Source: Paenibacillus sp.
GTDB lineage: Bacteria; Bacillota; Bacilli; Paenibacillales; NBRC-103111
Assembly: GCA_029239545.1 (NCBI GenBank)
Contig: JARBUQ010000269.1
Coordinates: forward strand, 1-6,620
Direction: 5' to 3'
Length of the DNA: 6,620 nt
Part shown: positions 1 to 6,360 of the stretch, piece by piece
How the letters are laid out: every line of letters begins with the position of its first letter
Numbering within the stretch: position 1 is the first letter of the stretch
The notes under the pieces: generated by a model
What the model saw: only the letters and a program-made list of their open reading frames with translations
Told to the model about the DNA's origin: nothing
The model's database searches: none
Position numbers and translations under genes: made by a program

Positions 1-1
1 G

Positions 2-598
2 GACATCGATGTTACTGGCAGTGCAGTCGGAACAGATAGCAGCTATGTCTTCCTTGGAGGCCTTGCGGGAAGAAATTTCGGTATGATTGACAAGTCTCAC
101 AGCACCTCCAAGGTTACGGCGAACGGTATTTATTCGAATGTCGGGGGCTTGGTAGGAGATCATGCGGCAGGCACAATCACGAATTCGTATGTTGCCAAAG
201 AGGTAATAGCTAACGGAGCCAACTCCTTCGCTGGCGGTTTTCTGGGCAGAATTACGAACGGGCAAGTGTCCACCAGTTATTCGGCCAGTCAGGTAACAGG
301 GACGAATGGTGCATACACAGGTGGTTTCGCAGGCCGTTATGACAATCAAAGCAAGGAGCTATTGTGGAAGAGCTATTACGTGAAGGATGAGGATCGCAAT
401 ATCAATAAGGATCTGTCGGATTTCGCAGAAGGCAATCATCTCTGGTTGAATGTGCAGGCACGATTAAGTACAATTCTTGAATCTACGTTAGAGGATAGAG
501 ATACGTTCCCAGGTTGGGCAGGTGAGGATTGGGACTTCGTAAATACTTGGAAATATGGCTCACCCAATGCCAGCTACAAATATCCGGAGATCAATCGA
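2..598 (+). repeat. GLUG cassette 1, C-terminal part (protein-level repeats)
   Basis: Four GLUG-type rungs are visible: GGLAG near 56, GGLVG near 143, GGFLG near 233 and GGFAG near 320. Each is followed by a G-x-I/V turn and an S-Y/S-H strand, as in the GLUG consensus. After the last rung the sequence leaves the repeat (YYVKDED, then W-rich GWAGEDWDF and NTWKYG) and ends with a YPEI motif near 584. Cassettes of this family commonly close with a W...F..TW...YP segment, so this is read as the end of one complete cassette whose beginning is outside the window. A G/N/S-rich linker (about 605-650) separates it from the next cassette. Confidence 0.85.
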
Positions 599-3500
599 AT
601 TGCCAATTCCGGCGGGGATACGGGAAGCGGCAATGTCAACGCCAATATTAACTGGTATATGCGTGACAAAGACGTCATCTATTTCGACATTCGAACAGAG
701 GCGGAGCTTGCAGGACTGGCTGCGATTGTGAATGGATCGGTTCCAGGCGTGAACAAATTCAATTTCACTGGCAGAACGATTCGTGTGCTTAACCCGATCC
801 ATATTCAATCTACACAATGGGTGCCGATCGGCAGCAATGAGGATAACCCTTTTCAGGGGACGTTCATTGGGAATAACCACTTGATAGACGGACTAACCTT
901 GAAGGCGGACCATAACTATTCAGGCTTGTTCGGTGTAATAGGACAGCAGGGTTCGGTAACCAAGATCAAGATGGAGCCGTTGTCGATTGCAGGAAATCAG
1001 TTCACGGGTGTGCTTGCAGGAGTAAATAAAGGGAGCATCTCAGAAGTGGAAATCAGGCTGCGAAATGGGATGAAGGTTAGCGGAGGAACTGTCGGCGCTT
1101 TGTTAGGCAAAAATACAGGAACGTTAAAAGGGATCAATATCTCCCTGGAAGACGGCAGCCGAGTGGAAGCAGTTGGCAACAATGCGATTGCAGGTGGATA
1201 TATAGGCGATAACACGTCCAATATTGTACCGGGAAGCTATGGTTTCAATGTGATCAACGGGAGCGTAGGAAGCTCTGCAGCCAATGCAACAGTCGGTGGA
1301 CTGATCGGGAAACAAACCGGTGATGTCACAGGTCTTCAAGTTGAAATTGTGGACACCTACAACATATCCGCAACGGGCGAGAATAACACGCTCGGTGGTC
1401 TGATAGGACGTTATGCTGGTGGGAAAGCAGAGAATATTACGTTAACCTTTGGCAGCGGAGTATTGAAGGCATCAGGAGCAGGTTCAACATTGGGCTCCTT
1501 GATCGGACAGTCCGATAGGGACAACACGATTAAGAATGTCACTGTAACGACTTCCCGCGCGGGTCAGCATTTGACAGGGAACGGGACGATCGGCGGGATT
1601 GTGGGAAGCAAGGAAGGCAGAGGCAGCAACGCATTTGATATGGAGAATGTGAGAACAGAGCACATCCTGATCACCTCTCTGGATGAGAGTGCGCAAGCTG
1701 TGGTAGGGGGAATTGCAGGGAAGCTCACGAACACAGCGGTTCAACGAGCTGATTTTGCAGCAACGATTAAAGCAGCTGGGGGCAGTGTTACTGCCGGTGG
1801 GATCGTGGGACATAGTGTAGATTCCATCCTGTCCAAGGTTGACGCAGTTTCCGATATCACGGCCACAGCCAAGACTAGCGAGGGCGCTGTAGGCGGAATT
1901 GCGGGAATCAGCGCTTCTGGTAATGTGAACACTGGGTTTGATTTTGGCAACTTCATTCCTTTCTACAGAGGGATCTATGAGGCAACCGTACATTCGCATG
2001 TTATTCAAGTGGACGGAGCTAACCTGGGTGCAGATCTTTATGTAGGCGGCATAACAGGGAAAAATTCGACTGCATCGATCTATTATTCGAACGTTACCTC
2101 GGATTTGGTCGTGAATGGAGCCAAAGCAGCAGCAGTCGGAGGATTAGCGGGGTTCACAGATGGAATTATCGTAAGCTCCACTGCTCGGAACAATGTTCGT
2201 ACGGACACAAGCGTTGTGTACCATATAGGAGGGATCGCTGGCATAGCTGGCGGCGGTGAAATCCACTATACGAATGCTGTTGCCAGAGATGGTGAAGCCA
2301 TTACGATTGGTACGGCAGGCTCCAAGGTGGGGCTAGTGCCAGCCACACATGCCGGAGGTTTCGTTGGGATGGGGGATCGTACCAAGATCACCTACTCTTA
2401 TGCGGATGTTCCGATTCAGATTCTGGATTCGAATCAGGATAATACCATTTACGCAGGAGGTTTTGCCGGATTGCTTGGGGACTCCAGTCCGGGTGATGGC
2501 CAGATCAAATTCGCTTATGCGAAAGGGAACCTGGTCATTGAAGGGAAAACAGGCGTACATGTGGGTGGTTTTGTTGGATCAGTAGATCGTTATACGATCA
2601 CGGATGCCTATGCTACGGGCAATGTATCGAACACGGGCTTTGATACCCGCAGCGGGGGATTTGCTGCTGCTGTCGAGAGAAGAGCAACGATCAAGAACGC
2701 TTATGCTCTGCAAGCACAGATTAATAACACCGGAGTTAATCACGCGACTCGAGCCTACGCAGGCGGGTTCGCAGGTTATAATGATGGCACGATCGAAAGT
2801 GTTTATGCAGATGTCCCTGTCATTAACGTGACTGTAACAGGTGCTAATGCATACAGGGGCAATTTGGTCGGTTACAACTTCAGAGATGGCAAAATCTTGC
2901 TTTCCACGCATAAGAGCACAGGTCCTGCTGTAGGACATAATGTGGGTGCTGTGCCTGAAGTGACACAGGCTGACTTAACAGCTGCATTAACGATTGGTGA
3001 CTGGAATCTTGACCCTGACGCTATTTTCTTAAGAGGGAATAAAGCCGAGGAAGTCGACATTCAGAGCAAAGCACAGCTTTACACAGCAGTCCTTCTGCAC
3101 AATGATACAAGTCTTGATTTGTATCGATTGTTCAACCGAACAGCAGTTGCCAGACCAAGCATGAACAAGATTGCTTTGTCAGTAGACATTGACCTGGAAG
3201 GCAAGCAATGGGTACCATTCATCGAGTTCTCAAGTGAGTTTGATGGAAAAGGGCATAAGATCAAAGGCTTCAAGCAAGAGACAGGAGCCATTGAAACTTA
3301 TGGGTTCTTCAAGGACAATTACGGCAAAATTGCGAATGTGACATTTGTAGAAGCTGCTATCACAGCAGGCTCTAACATCGGGATTGTGACGGGTGTTAAT
3401 CACGCTGGTGCAACAATCAGCAATGTCGGAGTCAGCGGAACTGTAAAAGGTGCAGATTATGTTGGCGGCATTGCGGGAAAGAACGAAGGAATCATTGAAC

Positions 3501-5446
3501 GTTCTTCTGTAGCCGGAGCGATCTCCGGAACAGGTTATACGGGAGGCGCAGCAGGGGAGAATACAGCAAGCGGTACGATTTCGGAATCGTTCTCTTACGC
3601 TAATATTGAGGCGGCTTCTGCACAATCCGCTGCTGGGGGTATTGCTGGACTTAATCGCGGAGCCCTAGTCAACGTATACAATTCAGGGTTCATTAAAGCA
3701 GAAGGAACAAATACAGCACATGCAGGCGGTATTGCCGGTTATGCAGCAGCAGGTACGATCAGCCAAGCCTTGAATCATGGTGAAGTGGTAGCTGGTGCAG
3801 ACGGCAAACTGGTGCGTAACAAAGCTTACTTCGGCGGGATTGCAGGTCAGAAGGAAGATGCGGCAACGATAATGCAATCGGCATTTAACAAACAGATGTT
3901 AAAAACGAACACAGCCTACTACAATGCTGCAGGAAACAGAGTTTCAGGCGAAGCTTCGGGAGCAGCAGGGATGTTGTCGAAGGATTTGGCAAAGGGCATT
4001 CTGCCAGCAAATTTTAGTGCTCTTGTATGGCAGGCTATTCCGGGCTTTAATCCTCAGCTGACAGCTTTTGCTGGAACGGACCAAGCCAAGCTTAGCACGG
4101 TTGCCATTATTCTGAATGATAAGGATCTTATCAATCGGATCAACTCCGACTTCCAACTGACACAGGACGCTGCTGCCGCATGGTCGGCTGCTCCTGCAGA
4201 TATCCAGATCAGCAATAATGCTGGAACACTGAGAGGCTCCTTGAAGAAGTCTGGCAAAGCAGGAATCACGGTGGCGGTTGGCGGGTCAAGCCGAATTATT
4301 ACGCTCAATTCACCGGCGCTTCAATTCACCGATACAGCGGTTAAGCCAAAGGTTGTTTCCGGTGATGTGAACTTCAGCAACGAAGTAACCGTTGTTCTAG
4401 CTACTGATGAATTAGATGGAAAGATTTATTACACTTTGGATGGTACTGAGCCGAATGAAACCTCCTTGTTGTATTTGGCGCCAATCGTTTTGACAAGCAC
4501 GACTACGATCAAAGCCATTACGATTGCCGAGGAGAAGGAATTCAGCGAGATATTATCTGGGGTTTGGTCAAGGCAGGTGATCTATGGGGGCGGGGTATTC
4601 ATACCTCCTGTTGTCAAAGCTCCTGAGCTTGGAGCCGTTATCGGCAAGCAATCTGCTTCCGGCGATGGCGAGTCACCGGTCGTCGTACCACGGAACAGCA
4701 AATTGAAGCTGACCGCTCCTGAAGGGCAGATCATCTACTATACGACGGATGGATCGACGCCAACGAAGAACAGCCCTCAGTTCAAGGGTGAGCTGTTAAT
4801 CAAGGGGAAAATGACCATCAAAGCGATTACGGATAAAGATGATCGTGTAGTTACAATCAACTATGAAGCGGAGAACGCCAAGTACGAGATTAAGGAAGAC
4901 GCCCGCGAAATCAAATACATCTCAGGTTATGAGCAAGGTTTGTTTAAACCGGATCAAGCCATTTCGAGGTATGAGCTTATTGATGTTATAGCCCCTCTGT
5001 TGGATATGGAGGAAGTCAGTGTTGCTAATCTGTTCCGTGACGTGTCTAACGGATCTCAGGATCTTGTAGCGTTCTTCACATCGGCAGGCATTATCGATGG
5101 ATATCCGGATGGCAGCTTTGGCGGGGCAAGGGGGCTTACGAGAGCGGAGTTCGTAGTCATTATGTCCCGTGTGCTCAAGCTGGATATTACGGATTCAGGG
5201 GAGACCATCTTGTCTGACGTTGCTGGACATTGGTCTGAGAAGTATATCAACGCATTTACGGCAGCAGGTTATGTAGACGGCTTCCCAGATGGAACCTTCC
5301 AGCCGGAGGAACAAATTACAAGAGCTCAGGCCGTTGTTGTCATCAACCGCATTATCGGTGCAGTGAAGCAGAGCTTGTCTGGCAAGTTTACAGATTTAAC
5401 GCCTGATCACTGGGCTTATGAAGATATTATGGCAGTAGTGCAATAG
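2..5446 (+). CDS. Giant GLUG-repeat, SLH-anchored cell-surface protein (5' partial)
   Basis: The reading frame is open from the first full codon (position 2) to TAG at 5444-5446, giving 1,814 residues; the ATG at 83 is internal, because a GLUG motif (GGLAG, about position 56) lies in frame before it. The true start and signal peptide are upstream. Domains in order: end of a GLUG cassette (2-598), a second cassette (about 674-3034), a third (about 3053-4072), an Ig-like segment, two chitobiase C-terminal/Fn3-associated domains with YYTxDGxxP motifs, then SLH repeats. GLUG proteins are known or predicted right-handed beta-helices on bacterial surfaces, and SLH repeats bind secondary cell-wall polymer. 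I infer a long wall-anchored stalk, perhaps adhesive or carbohydrate-binding; no catalytic domain is visible. I see no cysteine in any of the 1,814 residues. Domain identity is well supported by motifs; the molecular function is unknown. Confidence 0.93.
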   Translation, partial: DIDVTGSAVGTDSSYVFLGGLAGRNFGMIDKSHSTSKVTANGIYSNVGGLVGDHAAGTITNSYVAKEVIANGANSFAGGFLGRITNGQVSTSYSASQVTGTNGAYTGGFAGRYDNQSKELLWKSYYVKDEDRNINKDLSDFAEGNHLWLNVQARLSTILESTLEDRDTFPGWAGEDWDFVNTWKYGSPNASYKYPEINRIANSGGDTGSGNVNANINWYMRDKDVIYFDIRTEAELAGLAAIVNGSVPGVNKFNFTGRTIRVLNPIHIQSTQWVPIGSNEDNPFQGTFIGNNHLIDGLTLKADHNYSGLFGVIGQQGSVTKIKMEPLSIAGNQFTGVLAGVNKGSISEVEIRLRNGMKVSGGTVGALLGKNTGTLKGINISLEDGSRVEAVGNNAIAGGYIGDNTSNIVPGSYGFNVINGSVGSSAANATVGGLIGKQTGDVTGLQVEIVDTYNISATGENNTLGGLIGRYAGGKAENITLTFGSGVLKASGAGSTLGSLIGQSDRDNTIKNVTVTTSRAGQHLTGNGTIGGIVGSKEGRGSNAFDMENVRTEHILITSLDESAQAVVGGIAGKLTNTAVQRADFAATIKAAGGSVTAGGIVGHSVDSILSKVDAVSDITATAKTSEGAVGGIAGISASGNVNTGFDFGNFIPFYRGIYEATVHSHVIQVDGANLGADLYVGGITGKNSTASIYYSNVTSDLVVNGAKAAAVGGLAGFTDGIIVSSTARNNVRTDTSVVYHIGGIAGIAGGGEIHYTNAVARDGEAITIGTAGSKVGLVPATHAGGFVGMGDRTKITYSYADVPIQILDSNQDNTIYAGGFAGLLGDSSPGDGQIKFAYAKGNLVIEGKTGVHVGGFVGSVDRYTITDAYATGNVSNTGFDTRSGGFAAAVERRATIKNAYALQAQINNTGVNHATRAYAGGFAGYNDGTIESVYADVPVINVTVTGANAYRGNLVGYNFRDGKILLSTHKSTGPAVGHNVGAVPEVTQADLTAALTIGDWNLDPDAIFLRGNKAEEVDIQSKAQLYTAVLLHNDTSLDLYRLFNRTAVARPSMNKIALSVDIDLEGKQWVPFIEFSSEFDGKGHKIKGFKQETGAIETYGFFKDNYGKIANVTFVEAAITAGSNIGIVTGVNHAGATISNVGVSGTVKGADYVGGIAGKNEGIIERSSVAGAISGTGYTGGAAGENTASGTISESFSYANIEAASAQSAAGGIAGLNRGALVNVYNSGFIKAEGTNTAHAGGIAGYAAAGTISQALNHGEVVAGADGKLVRNKAYFGGIAGQKEDAATIMQSAFNKQMLKTNTAYYNAAGNRVSGEASGAAGMLSKDLAKGILPANFSALVWQAIPGFNPQLTAFAGTDQAKLSTVAIILNDKDLINRINSDFQLTQDAAAAWSAAPADIQISNNAGTLRGSLKKSGKAGITVAVGGSSRIITLNSPALQFTDTAVKPKVVSGDVNFSNEVTVVLATDELDGKIYYTLDGTEPNETSLLYLAPIVLTSTTTIKAITIAEEKEFSEILSGVWSRQVIYGGGVFIPPVVKAPELGAVIGKQSASGDGESPVVVPRNSKLKLTAPEGQIIYYTTDGSTPTKNSPQFKGELLIKGKMTIKAITDKDDRVVTINYEAENAKYEIKEDAREIKYISGYEQGLFKPDQAISRYELIDVIAPLLDMEEVSVANLFRDVSNGSQDLVAFFTSAGIIDGYPDGSFGGARGLTRAEFVVIMSRVLKLDITDSGETILSDVAGHWSEKYINAFTAAGYVDGFPDGTFQPEEQITRAQAVVVINRIIGAVKQSLSGKFTDLTPDHWAYEDIMAVVQ
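674..3034 (+). repeat. GLUG cassette 2: long beta-helix of about 20 rungs
   Basis: The cassette opens with the usual N-terminal cap: a VIYFDIRTEAEL strand and helix, then a WVPIG motif near 818, a GTFIGNNHLIDGL motif near 857, and SGLFG near 920. About twenty rungs follow, each carrying a GG[ILFY]xG core or a close variant. Examples are GGLIG near 1295, GGIVG near 1592, GGIAG near 1706 and 1892, GGITG near 2045, GGFAG near 2456 and GGFAG near 2762. Most rungs are 29-37 residues apart. The last rungs degrade (GNLVG near 2858, then GHNVG near 2933), and the cassette closes with a DWNLDPDAIFLRG segment. The rungs are diverged protein-level repeats with no obvious long exact DNA repeats, so the array looks old rather than recently expanded. 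Confidence 0.85.
3053..4072 (+). repeat. GLUG cassette 3: short beta-helix of about 7 rungs
   Basis: A second complete N-terminal cap restarts the fold: a VDIQSKAQLYTAV strand and helix, SVDIDLEGKQWVPF near 3179, FDGKGHKIKGF near 3239, then YGFF near 3299 and GKIANV near 3323. Rungs follow at about 3380 (GIVTG), 3464 (GGIAG), 3542 (GGAAG), 3635 (GGIAG), 3725 (GGIAG) and 3833 (GGIAG). It ends with a LSKDLAKGILPANF segment and VWQAIPGFNPQL, a typical closing strand of this cassette type. The rungs are shorter and more regular than in cassette 2. Confidence 0.85.
4085..4312 (+). other. Ig-like linker domain of the surface protein
   Basis: About 76 residues between the last beta-helix cassette and the Fn3-associated domains. 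The segment carries a helix-like stretch (DKDLINRINSDFQLTQD) followed by ADIQISNNAGTLRGSL and an ITVAVGG.SRIITLN strand pair. The order I-x-I..G.L.G...G...ITV resembles bacterial Ig-like (Big) folds, which often act as spacers in surface proteins. The similarity is by pattern only, so this may instead be an uncharacterised spacer. Confidence 0.45.
4340..4864 (+). other. Two chitobiase C-terminal/Fn3-associated domains of the surface protein
   Basis: Two copies of the same small beta-sandwich signature are seen. The first has EVTVVLATD, KIYYTLDGTEP near 4421 and TTTIKAITI near 4502. The second has KLKLTAPEG, IIYYTTDGSTP near 4730 and KMTIKAITD near 4808. The pattern IYYTxDGxxP, then a short loop, a hydrophobic strand and TIKAI, is diagnostic of the CHB_HEX_C_1/Fn3_assoc family. 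That family is frequent in secreted glycoside hydrolases and in SLH proteins of Paenibacillus, where it is taken to be a spacer or accessory module. A glycine-rich linker (YGGGVF, near 4583) separates the two copies. Confidence 0.85.
4910..5443 (+). other. C-terminal SLH anchor of the surface protein
   Basis: The region starts with a half repeat (KYISGYEQGLFKPD then ISRYEL, near 4964). Two full repeats follow: FRDVSNGSQDL...IIDGYPDGSFGG...LTRAEF, near 5033-5173, and LSDVAGHWSEKYI...GYVDGFPDGTFQPE..ITRAQA, near 5207-5350. A final half repeat (FTDLTPDHWAYEDI, near 5384) is ended by the stop codon. The two halves together make one more repeat, giving three SLH equivalents, the usual number for a pseudo-trimeric SLH unit. 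In this family the ITRAE arginine and neighbouring residues contact pyruvylated secondary cell-wall polymer. Here the three versions read ISRYE, LTRAE and ITRAQ. Confidence 0.92.
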
Positions 5447-5451
5447 CAGTT

Positions 5452-5500
5452 AGTTGCACACATACCGCGCGTGAGAGCTGCGTGCGGTATGCTGCAAACT
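5452..5500 (+). other. Strong intergenic hairpin without a U-tract
   Basis: An 11-base-pair stem pairs 5461-5471 (CATACCGCGCG) with 5481-5491 (CGTGCGGTATG), including one G-U pair, around a 9-base loop. A lower stem pairs AGTTGCA (5452-5458) with TGCAAACT (5493-5500) across a small internal loop and one bulge. It begins six bases after the stop codon of the surface protein gene. No run of T follows; the next bases are GCGGACTGGGAG. It is therefore not a standard intrinsic terminator for the + strand. It could be a 3' stabilising structure, a processing site, or a partial attenuator between the two genes. Confidence 0.6.
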
Positions 5501-5507
5501 GCGGACT

Positions 5508-5518
5508 GGGAGAGGCGG
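5508..5518 (+). promoter_or_regulatory. Purine-rich ribosome binding region for the TTG start at 5529
   Basis: GGGAGAGGCGG lies 10-13 bases before the TTG at 5529. The spacing is slightly long for that TTG and short (about 3-6 bases) for an out-of-frame ATG at 5522, which opens a four-codon frame ending at TAA 5534-5536. The TTG is still preferred as the gene start, because its frame gives a complete signal peptide with a basic n-region (RKK); the next in-frame ATG (5580) would remove that region. Confidence 0.55.
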
Positions 5519-5528
5519 TAGATGGAAA

Positions 5529-6215
5529 TTGCGTAAGAAGCTGCTAGTTCTGTGTGTGCTCGTTTCCTTATTGTCCGGTATGATCTTTTTCATGAGCGCT
5601 AATGCGGATACCCCGGTTCAGTATAATGCAGAGCAAATCTATGAACGCTCCGAGAACGCTATATTTTATATCAGAGTTCTCAGAGAGGACGGATCGGTCA
5701 AGTCGACTGGAACGGGTGTGCTGTTATCCCAAGACGGGCTGGCGGCAACCGCCTATCACGTTGTGAAGGGTGCGGAACGGATCGATGGTGCTTTCAATGA
5801 CGGCCGAATCGTCAGTACGATAGAGGTATTGAATGTGGATGAGGAGAAGGATATAGCCATCCTCAAGCTTCCCGATCCGCAAGCAGATGCTGGCAAGGAA
5901 GCAGTCTATGAAGCTCTCGAAATCAGAGAAAACCAAGTGAAGCACGGAGAGAAAATGTATGCAATCGGATATCCGCTAAAAAACACACCTATTATTACGG
6001 AAGGGATTATCAATAGCCCGAAGGCTGAGATTAATGGCAGAGACCGAATCCTGACTTCGGTGCAAGTTGTTAGCGGCATGTCAGGAGGGCCGATAATAGA
6101 CATACAAGGCCGTCTGATAGGCATCATCTCTGGGTCTTTGCGGACGATGAACAACATCCATCTGGTTGTAGATATAGAGGATTTGCGCAGCTTGCTGCCG
6201 GATTCGTTGAAGTAG
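5529..6215 (+). CDS. Secreted trypsin-like serine protease, S1C/HtrA-like without PDZ
   Basis: This gene encodes 228 residues from a TTG start. A signal peptide is clear: basic RKK at 2-4, a hydrophobic core at about 5-22, and an ANA|D cleavage site after residue 26. The mature part is one trypsin-2 type domain. The triad is visible as His77 in TAYHVV, Asp108 in EKDIAIL and Ser185 in SGMSGGPI. The last matches the HtrA-type G-x-SGGP active-site loop and is followed by a GRLIGI strand. Typical HtrA/DegP proteins are about 350-500 residues with a PDZ domain, and many Bacillus homologues have a membrane anchor; this one has neither, so it should be a free exported minimal protease. It follows the SLH protein gene by 82 bases on the same strand, so co-transcription is possible if the hairpin between them allows it. 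Substrates are unknown; surface proteins or damaged exported proteins are plausible. The protease fold is near certain, the role is not. Confidence 0.93.
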   Translation: MRKKLLVLCVLVSLLSGMIFFMSANADTPVQYNAEQIYERSENAIFYIRVLREDGSVKSTGTGVLLSQDGLAATAYHVVKGAERIDGAFNDGRIVSTIEVLNVDEEKDIAILKLPDPQADAGKEAVYEALEIRENQVKHGEKMYAIGYPLKNTPIITEGIINSPKAEINGRDRILTSVQVVSGMSGGPIIDIQGRLIGIISGSLRTMNNIHLVVDIEDLRSLLPDSLK

Positions 6216-6243
6216 GTCAGTTGGAATCATATCGCGAATAATG

Positions 6244-6298
6244 AACGCCCCCTACTCTATGTTGAAACTGTGGAGGAAAGGGGGTGTTTTGTTGTGTT
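6244..6298 (+). terminator. Probable intrinsic terminator after the protease gene
   Basis: AACGCCCCCT (6244-6253) pairs with AGGGGGTGTT (6279-6288) to make a 10-base-pair stem with one G-U pair and a 25-base loop, followed by the T-rich tail TTTTGTTGTGTT (6287-6298). It starts 28 bases after the protease stop codon. The five consecutive G-C pairs and T-rich tail support termination, while the long loop and the interrupted T tract make it less than ideal. Confidence 0.7.
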
Positions 6299-6349
6299 AG
6301 ATGTGTTAAAGTACGAAGTGTTGGCAAAAAAATCAAATACTTCATATAG
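6284..6349 (+). CDS. Possible 21-residue leader peptide before the DUF3024 gene
   Basis: A GTG at 6284 is preceded by a perfect GGAGG (6272-6276) with a 7-base spacer. The frame runs 21 codons to TAG at 6347-6349, encoding a small basic peptide with three cysteines (start VFCCVRC, end KYFI). Its stop codon overlaps the AGGTGA ribosome binding site of the next gene, which would allow translational coupling. Against it: the GGAGG lies in the loop of the probable terminator hairpin, the start is GTG, and short frames like this arise by chance. No family is recognised. Treat it as a candidate only. Confidence 0.2.
   Translation: MFCCVRCVKVRSVGKKIKYFI
6312..6346. repeat. Short imperfect inverted repeat upstream of the DUF3024 gene
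   Basis: TACGAAGT (6312-6319) and ACTTCATA (6339-6346) are inverted copies with one mismatch in eight, separated by 19 A-rich bases. The right arm ends one base before the AGGTGA ribosome binding site. It could be an operator or a weak RNA hairpin affecting translation, but its length is compatible with chance. Confidence 0.25.
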
Positions 6350-6353
6350 GTGA
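6348..6353 (+). promoter_or_regulatory. Ribosome binding site of the DUF3024-type gene
   Basis: AGGTGA sits 7 bases before the ATG at 6361 and matches the anti-Shine-Dalgarno end of 16S rRNA well. It decides the start over the out-of-frame ATG at 6353, which would read only nine codons. Confidence 0.75.
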
Positions 6354-6360
6354 TGAACGA

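Noticed and set aside
83..85. ATG at 83 as the start of the surface protein
   Set aside because: The frame is open upstream to the window edge and already carries a GLUG motif (GGLAG near 56). No ribosome binding site or signal peptide is associated with this ATG.
1484..2008. A 174-codon open frame on the minus strand
   Set aside because: It lies wholly inside the GLUG coding region, its product shows no recognisable motif, and long antisense frames are expected opposite glycine- and alanine-rich repeats. The plus-strand frame has clear family motifs throughout.
2..4072. The GLUG region as a DNA-level tandem repeat or recent amplification
   Set aside because: Rungs share only short protein motifs with varied codons and spacing; no long exact DNA repeats were seen by eye.
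5544..5555. Lipobox around the cysteine at residue 9 of the protease
   Set aside because: The preceding residues (LVL) do not fit the G/A/S requirement before the cysteine, it lies too close to the N-terminus, and a standard AxA cleavage site follows at residues 24-26.
6241..6300. A 19-codon frame from ATG 6241 (also an in-frame ATG at 6259) ending at TAG 6298
   Set aside because: There is no good ribosome binding site before 6241, the frame is contained within the terminator hairpin, and it shows no recognisable family.
6321..6350. Sigma-A promoter TTGGCA - 18 bases - TATAGG
   Set aside because: The -10 match is weak and transcription would begin around 6357, removing the clear AGGTGA ribosome site at 6348-6353.
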